Source of the DNA: Shewanella sp. ANA-3 | GTDB taxonomy: Bacteria > Pseudomonadota > Gammaproteobacteria > Enterobacterales > Shewanellaceae | DNA length: 64,000 bases | Direction: 5' to 3' | NCBI RefSeq assembly: GCF_000203935.1 | Contig: NC_008577.1 | Span: 3,658,001 to 3,722,000, forward strand | Shown: positions 19,237 to 27,367 of the stretch, piece after piece | Layout: the number at the start of each line of letters is the position of its first letter | How positions within the stretch are numbered: position 1 is the first letter of the stretch | Translations under genes and position numbers: made by a program | Notes under the pieces: generated by a model | Database searches by the model: none | Told to the model about the DNA's origin: nothing | What the model saw: the letters and a program-made list of their open reading frames with translations, nothing else

Positions 19237-19932
19237 ATGAATATGTCACAAAAAATGGCGGCAGAATTTTTGGGCACTCTGTGGCTCGTTCTCGGCGGCT
19301 GCGGCAGCGCAGTGCTGGCGGCAGCCTTTCCGGAAGTTGGGATCGGTTTACTCGGGGTGGCGTTAGCCTTTGGTTTAACGGTTCTGACCATGGCATTCGC
19401 CATTGGCCATATTTCGGGCTGCCACTTAAACCCCGCCGTATCCTTTGGGCTCTGGGCTGGCGGACGTTTTCCAGCCTCGGAACTGCTGCCTTATATCATT
19501 GCCCAAGTGGCGGGTGGTATTGTCGGCGCGGGTGTATTGTACGCCATCGCCTCAGGGCAAGAAGGTTTTAGTCTTGCGGCAGGCTTTGCTTCTAACGGCT
19601 TTGGCGAACATTCCCCCGGCGGTTACAGCATGATGTCGGTGCTAATCTGCGAAATCGTGATGACCTTGTTCTTCTTATTGGTGATTTTAGGTGCGACCGA
19701 CGAGCGCGCACCTAAAGGCTTTGCGCCGATTGCGATTGGTCTGTGTTTAACCCTTATACACTTGATCAGCATTCCCGTGTCAAACACCTCGGTCAATCCG
19801 GCTCGCAGTACCGGCCCAGCGCTGTTTGTTGGCGATTGGGCTGTATCACAACTGTGGATATTCTGGGTCGCTCCTATCGTAGGTGCGATTCTCGCCGGTA
19901 TGATTTACCGTTATTTCAAGGCTGCTGAGTAA
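19237..19932 (+). CDS. aqpZ: Aquaporin Z
   Basis: A six-helix inner-membrane water channel of 231 residues. Both half-helix motifs are present, NPA at 65-67 (HLNPAVSFG) and NPA at 187-189 (SVNPARSTG). The narrow aromatic/arginine filter can be read as Phe45, His175, Thr184 and Arg190, the water-specific AqpZ pattern rather than a glycerol facilitator. AGGAAA precedes the ATG. The gene is monocistronic, with its own terminator 10 bp downstream. It responds presumably to osmotic change in related bacteria; no regulator site was recognised. Confidence 0.97.
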   Translation: MNMSQKMAAEFLGTLWLVLGGCGSAVLAAAFPEVGIGLLGVALAFGLTVLTMAFAIGHISGCHLNPAVSFGLWAGGRFPASELLPYIIAQVAGGIVGAGVLYAIASGQEGFSLAAGFASNGFGEHSPGGYSMMSVLICEIVMTLFFLLVILGATDERAPKGFAPIAIGLCLTLIHLISIPVSNTSVNPARSTGPALFVGDWAVSQLWIFWVAPIVGAILAGMIYRYFKAAE

Positions 19933-19942
19933 TTCCCCGCTA

Positions 19943-19976
19943 GCAACAGCGCCTTCGCGGCGTTGTTGTGCTTTTT
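19943..19976 (+). terminator. Terminator of aqpZ
   Basis: A 10-bp stem with one G-T pair (caacagcgcc 19944-19953, ggcgttgttg 19959-19968) and loop ttcgc is followed by tgcttttt. Confidence 0.75.
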
Positions 19977-20087
19977 CAAACCCCGCTCTAATGTTACCAT
20001 CTTGCCAACTGGTGAGTTTTGCTGTGCTGACGCTATACATGAGTAGCACAACAGGTTTCGCCCTATTCACGCATAAGAGATATTTTC

Positions 20088-20468
20088 ATGAGCAAGACTG
20101 TTAAAACCTTTGCAGAAGCCGCTGGCATGACTCCAGAAGGTCGTTACGATTACCTCGTCGAACAAGTTAAACAACACAAAGTGTTATGGACGCTACAGGA
20201 CCAAGATGGTTGCGTCATGCTGACCACTGAAGATGAAGATTGCATCCCAATGTGGCCAACCGAAGAAGCGGCCGAGTCATGGGCAGTCGATGACTGGAGT
20301 GACTGCCAAACCTTAGCGATTCCCTATGATGAATGGCATGAAAGATGGGTGCCTGGCATGGAAGAAGACGATCTGTTTGTGGCCGTATTCCCTGTGCAAG
20401 ATGACTTAGGTGTGGTCATTCCACCCTATGAATTAGATCAACGTTTAGTCACTAAACAAAGCCACTAA
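20088..20468 (+). CDS. DUF2750 domain protein
   Basis: A 126-residue acidic cytoplasmic protein matching the DUF2750 pattern: an N-terminal helix (RYDYLVEQVKQHKVLWTLQD), a strand pair around CVMLTTEDEDCIPMWP, the EEAAESWA segment and a Trp-rich C-terminal part (DEWHERWVPGMEEDD). The family is widespread in gammaproteobacteria and often acts as a small immunity-like or regulatory domain, but no function is established here. Its neighbour 20 bp downstream is a small membrane protein, so the two are probably cotranscribed. Confidence 0.82.
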   Translation: MSKTVKTFAEAAGMTPEGRYDYLVEQVKQHKVLWTLQDQDGCVMLTTEDEDCIPMWPTEEAAESWAVDDWSDCQTLAIPYDEWHERWVPGMEEDDLFVAVFPVQDDLGVVIPPYELDQRLVTKQSH

Positions 20469-20487
20469 TCCATAAGGGCAAACCACA

Positions 20488-20943
20488 ATGTCGCTGAACG
20501 AGCAAGAATCCTCTTTGGCAACACAGGCTACGCCGCCCTTGGCTAAAGCCCGTTTACCTAAACGCTTAATTGCTTTGCTGCTACTCTATGTCGCAGCATC
20601 GGTAAGCGGCTTAATTGCTAAACAAGGGGTACTTTTCTGCCTGTTAACCCTATTGATGGTGCTCGGGATTATCGGTCGCCAAAAGGCTGGGTTGATTATG
20701 TTAAGGGGTTACACCTTAGTGCAATTGGCGCTAGTCAGCATGTTACCTGTGATCCTTTATGATCCTGACAACCTAGTCGCAGGGCCAACCACAGTGCACC
20801 TTGGCGAGTGGCAAGAAAAGCTGCCCGATTACGTGATTTTTATCGTGTTGATTGCCTTATCTTTATTGCAGGTATGGGTGGCATTCGATAAGAAAGTGAA
20901 GGCTTGGTTTAAACCTAAGCTTAATCTGAATATTATGAATTAA
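20488..20943 (+). CDS. Four-helix membrane protein of unknown function
   Basis: A 151-residue protein with a soluble N-terminus of about 25 residues and then four hydrophobic helices (about 27-44, 48-66, 70-90 and 113-132), ending in a basic tail (KKVKAWFKPKLN). I recognise no family. It follows the DUF2750 gene by 20 bp and ends 65 bp before a strong bidirectional terminator. Composition is like its neighbours, with no sign of transfer. Confidence 0.75.
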   Translation: MSLNEQESSLATQATPPLAKARLPKRLIALLLLYVAASVSGLIAKQGVLFCLLTLLMVLGIIGRQKAGLIMLRGYTLVQLALVSMLPVILYDPDNLVAGPTTVHLGEWQEKLPDYVIFIVLIALSLLQVWVAFDKKVKAWFKPKLNLNIMN

Positions 20944-21003
20944 CTCCAAAGCAACGCGCTTACGCCTTGCTTTGCCAATCCTAGCAATACAGGAAAGACC
21001 AAC

Positions 21004-21034
21004 AAAAAAAGCCGTCATCTCGACGGCTTTTTTA
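21004..21034. terminator. Bidirectional terminator
   Basis: A 9-bp stem (aaagccgtc 21008-21016, gacggcttt 21022-21030) is flanked by A-run and T-run between the convergent membrane-protein gene and erpA. Confidence 0.88.
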
Positions 21035-21070
21035 TCTTCTATATCAGTTCACTACATTCGTAGAACAAAC

Positions 21071-21421
21071 TTACACAGAGAAACTTGCGCCACAACCACA
21101 AGTCGTTGTCGCATTCGGGTTTTTCACAAAGAAACGCGAACCTTCGAGGCCAGAAGTGTAATCCACTTCACCGCCAACGAGGTATTGTAAGCTCATGGGA
21201 TCGACGACCAATTGGACGCCTTGCTTCTCAACGGTGAAGTCGCCTTCGTTGACCTTTTCATCAAAGGTAAAGCCGTACTGAAATCCAGAACAACCACCAC
21301 CCGTCACGTACACACGTAGTTTAAGTGCAGGATTTTGCTCTTCTTCCAACAAGCCCTTTACCTTAGCGGCTGCCGCATCGGTAAATTTGATAGGCATTGC
21401 TGCGTCAGCTTGATCAGTCAT
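21071..21421 (-). CDS. erpA: Iron-sulfur cluster insertion protein ErpA
   Basis: An A-type Fe-S carrier that delivers clusters to apo-enzymes, including those of isoprenoid synthesis and respiration. In 116 residues the three cluster-ligating cysteines are Cys44 (GGGCSGFQYG), Cys108 and Cys110 (TCGCGASFSV). The DYTSGLEGSRF segment is typical of ErpA. The start overlaps the end of the upstream membrane-protein gene by 8 bp (21414-21421), so translation is coupled. A strong terminator lies beyond its 3' end. Confidence 0.96.
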   Translation of the reverse strand: MTDQADAAMPIKFTDAAAAKVKGLLEEEQNPALKLRVYVTGGGCSGFQYGFTFDEKVNEGDFTVEKQGVQLVVDPMSLQYLVGGEVDYTSGLEGSRFFVKNPNATTTCGCGASFSV

Positions 21422-22220
21422 TACTACCTCTTACATCAGTTTTCTGGGGCAAATTATCCGTTACCTGACTATTTTGTTCAAGTATTACCCGCGGTTCTTT
21501 TTCACCCTGTAATAACTCAGGGACACTATAGACATGTTCTGTCTGCGAATTTTTGGTCCAGCGGCTCGAAGGCACCACCACTTTGACTTTGACCTGCACC
21601 ACATTAAACCCTGCAGGCACTGTAACTTTGGTATCTATGACCTGAAAATAGCGAAAATCAAACTCGAGCTTAGAACCCGTGAGTTTGTTCACACTTAACT
21701 CAACGGATTTTCCGTCTTGCACACCAATGAGGGTGATTTCGGTACGACCTTGAATCGCCTGCTTACGTTTTTGCAGCTGAGTTAAAATCAACTTGAAATT
21801 ATACTCATCCGCCAGGGCGCCCGGCGTCATTTCTAAGCCGTGAATGGCCACCCCTTCGGCATTGTCATCCGGCGACATAATACTGCGATAAAAGGCTAAT
21901 TCGTGCTCTAGCTCTTTTTGTTTCTTCATCTGCTGTGCAAACATATCTTGCATTTGCGCATTGGCTTCGCGCTCGACAGATAATTCTAAATTGCGGGTCG
22001 CGAGTTCCTGGGTTTGTGCCTCAAGTTCGGCGGTAACACGTTGCAGCTTACCGCCGCCAATATGCTTTACGACGGGCTCGTCACTGTTGAGCACAATAAA
22101 GCTCACCCAAGCCCCTAATAGAAATGCCACTAAGACTAACGACAATAAATACTTGGTCGATGGACGATACTTTAAATCCATGACTTGCAGCCGATCTAGC
22201 CAACGATGATAATTTGGCAT
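21414..22220 (-). CDS. Single-pass membrane protein with coiled coil (DUF6776-like)
   Basis: From ATG 22220 this is 268 residues; the open frame continues 20 codons upstream without a ribosome site. A short basic N-terminus (MPNYHRWLDRLQVMDLKYRPS) precedes one transmembrane helix (YLLSLVLVAFLLGAWVSFIVL, about 24-46). A coiled coil of about 60 residues (ELEAQTQELATRNLELSVERE) and a beta-rich periplasmic domain follow. I believe this is the family called DUF6776; that name is from memory. The fold arrangement recalls divisome-type bitopic proteins, but no role is established. The gene overlaps erpA by 8 bp. Confidence 0.7.
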   Translation of the reverse strand: MPNYHRWLDRLQVMDLKYRPSTKYLLSLVLVAFLLGAWVSFIVLNSDEPVVKHIGGGKLQRVTAELEAQTQELATRNLELSVEREANAQMQDMFAQQMKKQKELEHELAFYRSIMSPDDNAEGVAIHGLEMTPGALADEYNFKLILTQLQKRKQAIQGRTEITLIGVQDGKSVELSVNKLTGSKLEFDFRYFQVIDTKVTVPAGFNVVQVKVKVVVPSSRWTKNSQTEHVYSVPELLQGEKEPRVILEQNSQVTDNLPQKTDVRGSND

Positions 22221-22294
22221 TAGGTAACAGCCCCTTATATAAAATACAATCAACTCAAGAACGAGTTCGATACAATACAACTCAGGCCAATGCA

Positions 22295-24019
22295 GTGCAA
22301 TTAACGATAAATAAAGCCGCGATTCAAGACGCCATCAGCACAGCTAAAAAGTACTTAACTAACGAGCTGCGCGATCATTTATCCCAAGCCAAGATCAGTG
22401 CGCAGTTGTGCTTACTGGCCTTGCTATTCGCCATCTTCGCCTCCTGCGTGATCCTGTTGTTTCGACTCTTGCTCCTGTGGGCGAACCATTACACCCAAAT
22501 CGAGACGCTGGATTTTACGGGTAACATCGCCGACTGGCGAGCCCTGTTGCCACTTTTTGGCGCCTTGTTGATCTGGATTGTCGCCAAACTCGGCTCCAAA
22601 CGTTACAAGCGCATGGGGATTGCCTATGTATTACATAGGGTTAAATTGCACTATGGCAAAATTCCACTGCAATCTGCCGCAGGGCAATTTTTTCAGGCGC
22701 TGTTTGCCTTAGGCACCAATTTCTCGGTAGGACGCGAAGGTCCCGCCATTCACCTCGGCGCCGTAAGTGCCAGTGTTTTAGCCGAAAAATTTAATCTTCC
22801 CGACAATAGTGTGCGCATAATGTGCGCCAGCGGCATTGCAGCAGGGATTGCGGCCACCTTTAACGCCCCGCTCGCGGCAGTGATATTTGTACTCGAAGTG
22901 ATAGTGCGCGAATACAAGGTGCATTACTTCTTCCCGATTATGCTGTCCGCGATTTGTGGTGCGGTTTCCAGCCAGTTGGTTTTTGGTAATGTGCACGAGT
23001 TTGACCGCATTCAGGTGATCCATATTCCATTAGATCACTATCCCATTTTAGCCTTGGGCGGCATTGCACTGGGCTGCGCCGCCGCCTTCTTCAACTACGC
23101 GCTCCTTAAAGTCACCGCCACAGGGCAAAACTGGCCACTGATTTATCGGCTATTACTGGCGGGCAGTATCACTACACTGATTGGTTTAATCTTGCCTCAA
23201 GCCCTCGGCACTGGGGATTTGGCCATCAGTGAAGCCATCAGCGAGCATCCTAGTTTATTGCTACTCATCGCCCTGCTTGCGGCCAAGATTATCGCCACCA
23301 TAGCGGCAATCGGACTTGGGATCCCAGGCGGTTTGATTGGTCCACTCTACGGCATTGGCGCCTTGATCGGTGCCATCTTAGCTTTAGTTAGCGCCATTCT
23401 ATTCCCTTCGATTGCACCTTACGTTGGCCTCTATACGGTTATCGGCATGACGGCGATGATGGGGGTTTGCCTCAGTGCGCCGCTCGCCGCCCTAGTAGCG
23501 CTACTTGAGATGACCAACGATGCCAGTATCATTCTGCCAGCGATGTTTGTGACTATTCCCGCCTTCTTAATTGCCTATCAAGGTTTTAAAACCAACTCTA
23601 TTTTCTTCAAGCAGTTAGAGATTATGGGCTTAGGCTATAAAGTCGCCCCGGTGAATCTGGCGCTACAGAAAAAAGGCGTGCGCGCCCTGATGGATAAACG
23701 TTTTGTTATCGTCAACAACAACGACGAGCTGCTGCTCGAAGTGTTAAAACGCGCCGAAGGTCGCCCAGTGTTAGTGCGTAACGCCGATGGGGTGATTGAA
23801 ATGCTCAGCCTCGAGATGCAATCCTACGATGACAACATCACCCTCTCACGCCATCCGATGCAGGGGCTGAGTGACACTAAAACCCTCGATGAGGTGTATA
23901 ACTTGTTGTCGCCCAAACGCAGTGGTGAGGTATTTATCTACCAAGACACCCCAGACAATGTGGTAGGAGTGGTCAGTTGGTCGAACCTACAACAGGAAAT
24001 TCGCTCCGGCCAAGTCTAA
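22295..24019 (+). CDS. ClC-family chloride channel/transporter with CBS region
   Basis: From GTG 22295 (AGG 12 nt before) this is 574 residues. A membrane domain of about 440 residues carries the Glu-gate motif GREGPAIHLG (Glu148) and FNAPLAA. A cytoplasmic tail with two CBS-like stretches follows (DKRFVIVNNNDELL, FIYQDTPDNVVGVVSW). By position the central-serine motif GSGIP reads RMGIA (Met107), and the internal proton glutamate reads Val202 (FVLEVIV). So it may be a channel or have altered selectivity. A longer frame from TTG 22214 would overlap the divergent gene. Confidence 0.85.
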   Translation: MQLTINKAAIQDAISTAKKYLTNELRDHLSQAKISAQLCLLALLFAIFASCVILLFRLLLLWANHYTQIETLDFTGNIADWRALLPLFGALLIWIVAKLGSKRYKRMGIAYVLHRVKLHYGKIPLQSAAGQFFQALFALGTNFSVGREGPAIHLGAVSASVLAEKFNLPDNSVRIMCASGIAAGIAATFNAPLAAVIFVLEVIVREYKVHYFFPIMLSAICGAVSSQLVFGNVHEFDRIQVIHIPLDHYPILALGGIALGCAAAFFNYALLKVTATGQNWPLIYRLLLAGSITTLIGLILPQALGTGDLAISEAISEHPSLLLLIALLAAKIIATIAAIGLGIPGGLIGPLYGIGALIGAILALVSAILFPSIAPYVGLYTVIGMTAMMGVCLSAPLAALVALLEMTNDASIILPAMFVTIPAFLIAYQGFKTNSIFFKQLEIMGLGYKVAPVNLALQKKGVRALMDKRFVIVNNNDELLLEVLKRAEGRPVLVRNADGVIEMLSLEMQSYDDNITLSRHPMQGLSDTKTLDEVYNLLSPKRSGEVFIYQDTPDNVVGVVSWSNLQQEIRSGQV

Positions 24020-24210
24020 GTTCTGCAAAGATGGGCTTAGATTCACAAAATCCTGTATTAGCTGCTTAAAAAATCTATACGAAGGTGCGGCGACTATTTC
24101 GCTGCCCCTGTGCATCTGTTACAATCGCGCCTCAGCCACCCTACATATACACCAGGGCACAAAGCGCGACATTGCACTTTAACGCCCCCTAGCAATTGGA
24201 AAACAGGCTG

Positions 24211-25230
24211 ATGAACCAGTTCGAAGGATCTCATATCCTCTCCGTAAACCAGTTAGATCTTGATTCAATCCAAACTATTTTTAATGTTGCCCATCGTATG
24301 ATGCCCTATGCACTTCGTGAGAAGCGCACTAAGGTGCTCGAAGGCGCCATTTTAGGTAACCTGTTTTTCGAGCCTAGTACCCGTACCCGCGTGAGTTTTG
24401 GCTGTGCCTTTAACTTACTCGGCGGCCATGTGCGTGAGACCACAGGCATGGCCTCTTCGTCCTTATCTAAGGGTGAGTCACTGTACGATACCGCACGTGT
24501 ACTCTCGACCTATTCCGATGTAATTGCGATGCGCCACCCCGACTCTTATTCGGTGAAAGAGTTTGCTGAAGGTAGCCGCGTGCCAGTAATCAACGGTGGT
24601 GATGGTTCGAACGAGCACCCGACCCAAGCCCTGCTCGATTTGTTCACCATTCAAAAAGAGTTAGGCCATGCTGGCCGCGGTATCGATGGCATGCATATCG
24701 CTATGGTCGGCGACTTAAAATTTGGTCGTACCGTGCATTCCCTGTCGCGCTTGCTGTGCATGTACAAGAACATCAGCTTCACACTGATTTCGCCAACTGA
24801 ATTAGCAATGCCTGACTATGTGATCTCCGACATTGAAAATGCTGGCCATAGCATCAAAATAACAGACCAGCTTGAAGGCCACTTAGATAAAGCCGACATA
24901 CTTTATCTGACCCGCATTCAAGAAGAGCGCTTCCCATCCCAGGAAGAAGCGAACAAATACCGCGGTAAATTCCGTTTGAATCGCAGTATTTATACCCAAC
25001 ATTGCAAATCTAACACTGTGATCATGCACCCGCTGCCACGGGATTCGCGTGCGCAAGCTAATGAGTTAGATAATGATTTGAACAGCCATCCTAATCTCGC
25101 TATCTTCAGACAGGCGGACAATGGACTGCTAATTCGTATGGCACTGTTTGCATTGACACTCGGGGTTGACTCGCAACTCGAAAAATATGAGTGTCCCGTT
25201 AATTGGTATTCACGTAAAGCCGATCGCTAA
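24211..25230 (+). CDS. pyrB: Aspartate carbamoyltransferase
   Basis: This is the committed enzyme of pyrimidine synthesis, making carbamoyl-aspartate from carbamoyl phosphate and aspartate. ATG 24211 (MNQFEGSHIL) is preferred over an upstream TTG because ACAGG precedes it and Shewanella homologues start there. The carbamoyl-phosphate motif STRTR is at 56-60, with HPTQALLD and the HPLPR segment later. At 339 residues it is about 30 longer than E. coli PyrB, through a C-terminal tail (GVDSQLEKYECPVNWY). No pyrI follows; instead hemL starts 27 bp later. Confidence 0.95.
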   Translation: MNQFEGSHILSVNQLDLDSIQTIFNVAHRMMPYALREKRTKVLEGAILGNLFFEPSTRTRVSFGCAFNLLGGHVRETTGMASSSLSKGESLYDTARVLSTYSDVIAMRHPDSYSVKEFAEGSRVPVINGGDGSNEHPTQALLDLFTIQKELGHAGRGIDGMHIAMVGDLKFGRTVHSLSRLLCMYKNISFTLISPTELAMPDYVISDIENAGHSIKITDQLEGHLDKADILYLTRIQEERFPSQEEANKYRGKFRLNRSIYTQHCKSNTVIMHPLPRDSRAQANELDNDLNSHPNLAIFRQADNGLLIRMALFALTLGVDSQLEKYECPVNWYSRKADR

Positions 25231-25257
25231 GTCGGCTACTTACTTTAAGGACTTAAC

Positions 25258-26550
25258 ATGACCCGTTCCGAAGCGCTATTTGAACAGGCTAAAAAAACCA
25301 TCCCCGGCGGTGTTAACTCTCCGGTTCGTGCATTTAACGGTGTAGGTGGTTCGCCGCTGTTTATTGAAAAAGCTGATGGCGCTTATATTTACGATGCCGA
25401 TGGTAAAGCGTATATCGACTATGTTGGCTCTTGGGGCCCGATGATCCTCGGCCACAACCATCCAAAGATCCGTGAAGCCGTATTAGCTGCGGTGCACAAT
25501 GGTCTGTCTTTTGGTGCACCTACCGAGCTTGAAGTACAAATGGCTGAGAAAGTCATCGCCATGGTACCTTCTATAGAACAAGTACGTATGGTGAGTTCAG
25601 GCACTGAAGCCACCATGAGTGCGATTCGTTTAGCTCGCGGTTTTACCAATCGTGACAAGATCTTAAAGTTTGAAGGCTGCTACCACGGTCACGCAGACTG
25701 CCTATTAGTTAAAGCAGGTTCTGGTGCTTTGACCTTAGGCCAACCAAGCTCTCCAGGTATTCCTGAAGATTTCGCCAAGCACACCTTAACCGCTGTGTAT
25801 AACGATCTCGATTCAGTTCGTAGCCTGTTTGAGCAATATCCAACTGAAATCTCTTGTATCATCATCGAGCCTGTCGCTGGCAACATGAACTGTATTCCAC
25901 CTATCCCAGGCTTCCTCGAAGGTCTGCGTGCTATGTGTGATGAGTTTGGTGCGCTACTCATTATCGACGAAGTGATGACAGGTTTCCGTGTATCAAGAAG
26001 CGGTGCTCAAGGCCACTATGGCGTTACTCCTGACTTAACCACACTGGGTAAAGTGATTGGCGGCGGCATGCCTGTGGGTGCATTTGGCGGTCGTAAAGAG
26101 GTGATGCAGTTTATCGCTCCAACGGGTCCTGTGTACCAAGCGGGTACCCTGTCTGGTAACCCCATTGCGATGTCAGCGGGTCTAGCGCAAATGGAAGCCC
26201 TGTGTGAAGAAGGTCTATACGAAGCGCTAAGCGCGAAAACCAAACGTATCGCCGAAGGCTTTAAAGCGGCGGCCGACAAACACGGTATTCCAATGGCCAT
26301 CAACTATGTCGGTGGCATGTTCGGCTTCTTCTTTACCGAGCAAGAGCAGATCACGCGCTTCGACCAAGTGACTAAGTGCAATATCGAACACTTCCGCACT
26401 TTCTATCACGGCATGTTAGATGAAGGGGTTTACTTAGCACCGAGCGCCTATGAAGCAGGCTTCCTGTCGATGGCCCATGGCGAAGAAGAACTGCGCCTCA
26501 CGCTAGAAGCGGCTGACCGTGTATTAGGTCGTATGAAAGCGGCAATGTAA
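25258..26550 (+). CDS. hemL: Glutamate-1-semialdehyde 2,1-aminomutase
   Basis: This PLP enzyme converts glutamate-1-semialdehyde to 5-aminolevulinate in the C5 heme pathway. The 430 residues have the class III aminotransferase fold: SSGTEATMSAIRLAR (PLP phosphate region), IIDEVMTGFR with the ring-stacking Asp, and Lys265 in TTLGKVIGGGMPVG as the Schiff-base lysine. Length equals the family norm of about 426-430. AAGGA lies before the ATG. It is probably cotranscribed with pyrB and is closed by a terminator 18 bp later. Confidence 0.97.
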   Translation: MTRSEALFEQAKKTIPGGVNSPVRAFNGVGGSPLFIEKADGAYIYDADGKAYIDYVGSWGPMILGHNHPKIREAVLAAVHNGLSFGAPTELEVQMAEKVIAMVPSIEQVRMVSSGTEATMSAIRLARGFTNRDKILKFEGCYHGHADCLLVKAGSGALTLGQPSSPGIPEDFAKHTLTAVYNDLDSVRSLFEQYPTEISCIIIEPVAGNMNCIPPIPGFLEGLRAMCDEFGALLIIDEVMTGFRVSRSGAQGHYGVTPDLTTLGKVIGGGMPVGAFGGRKEVMQFIAPTGPVYQAGTLSGNPIAMSAGLAQMEALCEEGLYEALSAKTKRIAEGFKAAADKHGIPMAINYVGGMFGFFFTEQEQITRFDQVTKCNIEHFRTFYHGMLDEGVYLAPSAYEAGFLSMAHGEEELRLTLEAADRVLGRMKAAM

Positions 26551-26568
26551 GCGATAGCTTAAAACACT

Positions 26569-26594
26569 AAGGGACGCATTTGCGTCCCTTTTTA
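26569..26594 (+). terminator. Terminator of hemL
   Basis: A 9-bp stem (aagggacgc 26569-26577, gcgtccctt 26582-26590) with loop attt is followed by tttt. Confidence 0.85.
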
Positions 26595-26636
26595 TTGCTT
26601 GGCGTTTGAACTGGCTATTGCGTGAGCCTGACTCCA

Positions 26637-26834
26637 TCAATAGCTATCGGATCGTTTCGAGCCTAAAGCCGATTTAAATACCACCGCCGCGACTAAGACC
26701 TGTAAAGTCAAAGTAATATGGTCAACCATCAGGCTAGGATTATGTAATATTCCTAATGCGATCAGCTGCTTGCCACTATATGTTAACCACACTAATGAGC
26801 CTAATAACATCAGACTGCGGAGCACAAATGTCAT
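26637..26834 (-). CDS. Small two-helix membrane protein
   Basis: A 65-residue protein with two hydrophobic helices (FVLRSLMLLGSLVWLTY and ITLTLQVLVAAVVFKSAL) and a short basic tail. AAGGA lies 9 nt before the ATG, which supports a real gene although I recognise no family. It is convergent with hemL, and the region beyond its start up to nhaD is non-coding. It could be a YtfK/DUF-type accessory of a transporter; there is no evidence for a function. Confidence 0.6.
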   Translation of the reverse strand: MTFVLRSLMLLGSLVWLTYSGKQLIALGILHNPSLMVDHITLTLQVLVAAVVFKSALGSKRSDSY

Positions 26835-27367
26835 TTTGCGTTATCCTTAAGATACAACATCCAGTGTCTTAACTACTAAAGTGGCACAAGATACAGCTCA
26901 CTTTCTATCCAGTCAATATTTTGACTTGGTCATTTTTGTGACACAGCTAAAGAATCCCGCACTCAGCACCGTAAACAGCACAAAATCCGATCCTTCGCCT
27001 CTGTGACTGCATTTTCGTGCAATATTTCCTTCATAAAGAAAAATTAATTGCGGGATCGGCAAAATAACTGCTTAGACTTTAATCGTAGATCTTACTTTAC
27101 AGTCCTTTGGCAATCTCAACTAAACAAGATAAAAAACTACACATTGAAAACTAAATAGTGTTTAACGCTAAAATCTAACCATTTTCACTGAGACCAATAT
27201 CACAAAATGACGCAAAACCGAGTTACAGCTAACAGTTGCGTTATTCACCCCATTATGTTCTGATCCGCACGCATTAACACGGCAAGCTTAATTTAGCCTT
27301 GATAATGCCACTCAATAGCTCGCCCTTGGCTTGCCACGACATTAAAACAGCAGTTGGAATTGCAGTT
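26835..27367. other. Upstream region of nhaD, no gene seen
   Basis: About 530 bp of AT-rich sequence without a convincing frame. I looked for a cation-type riboswitch or strong promoter before nhaD and could not identify one with confidence. Its length suggests a regulated promoter region. Confidence 0.4.

Noticed and set aside
22214..22294. Upstream TTG start for the ClC gene
   Set aside because: It would overlap the divergent gene's start, has no ribosome site and adds a non-family extension; GTG 22295 fits better.
26835..27367. Possible cation riboswitch before nhaD
   Set aside because: No recognisable conserved core or expression platform was found in the 530 bp.
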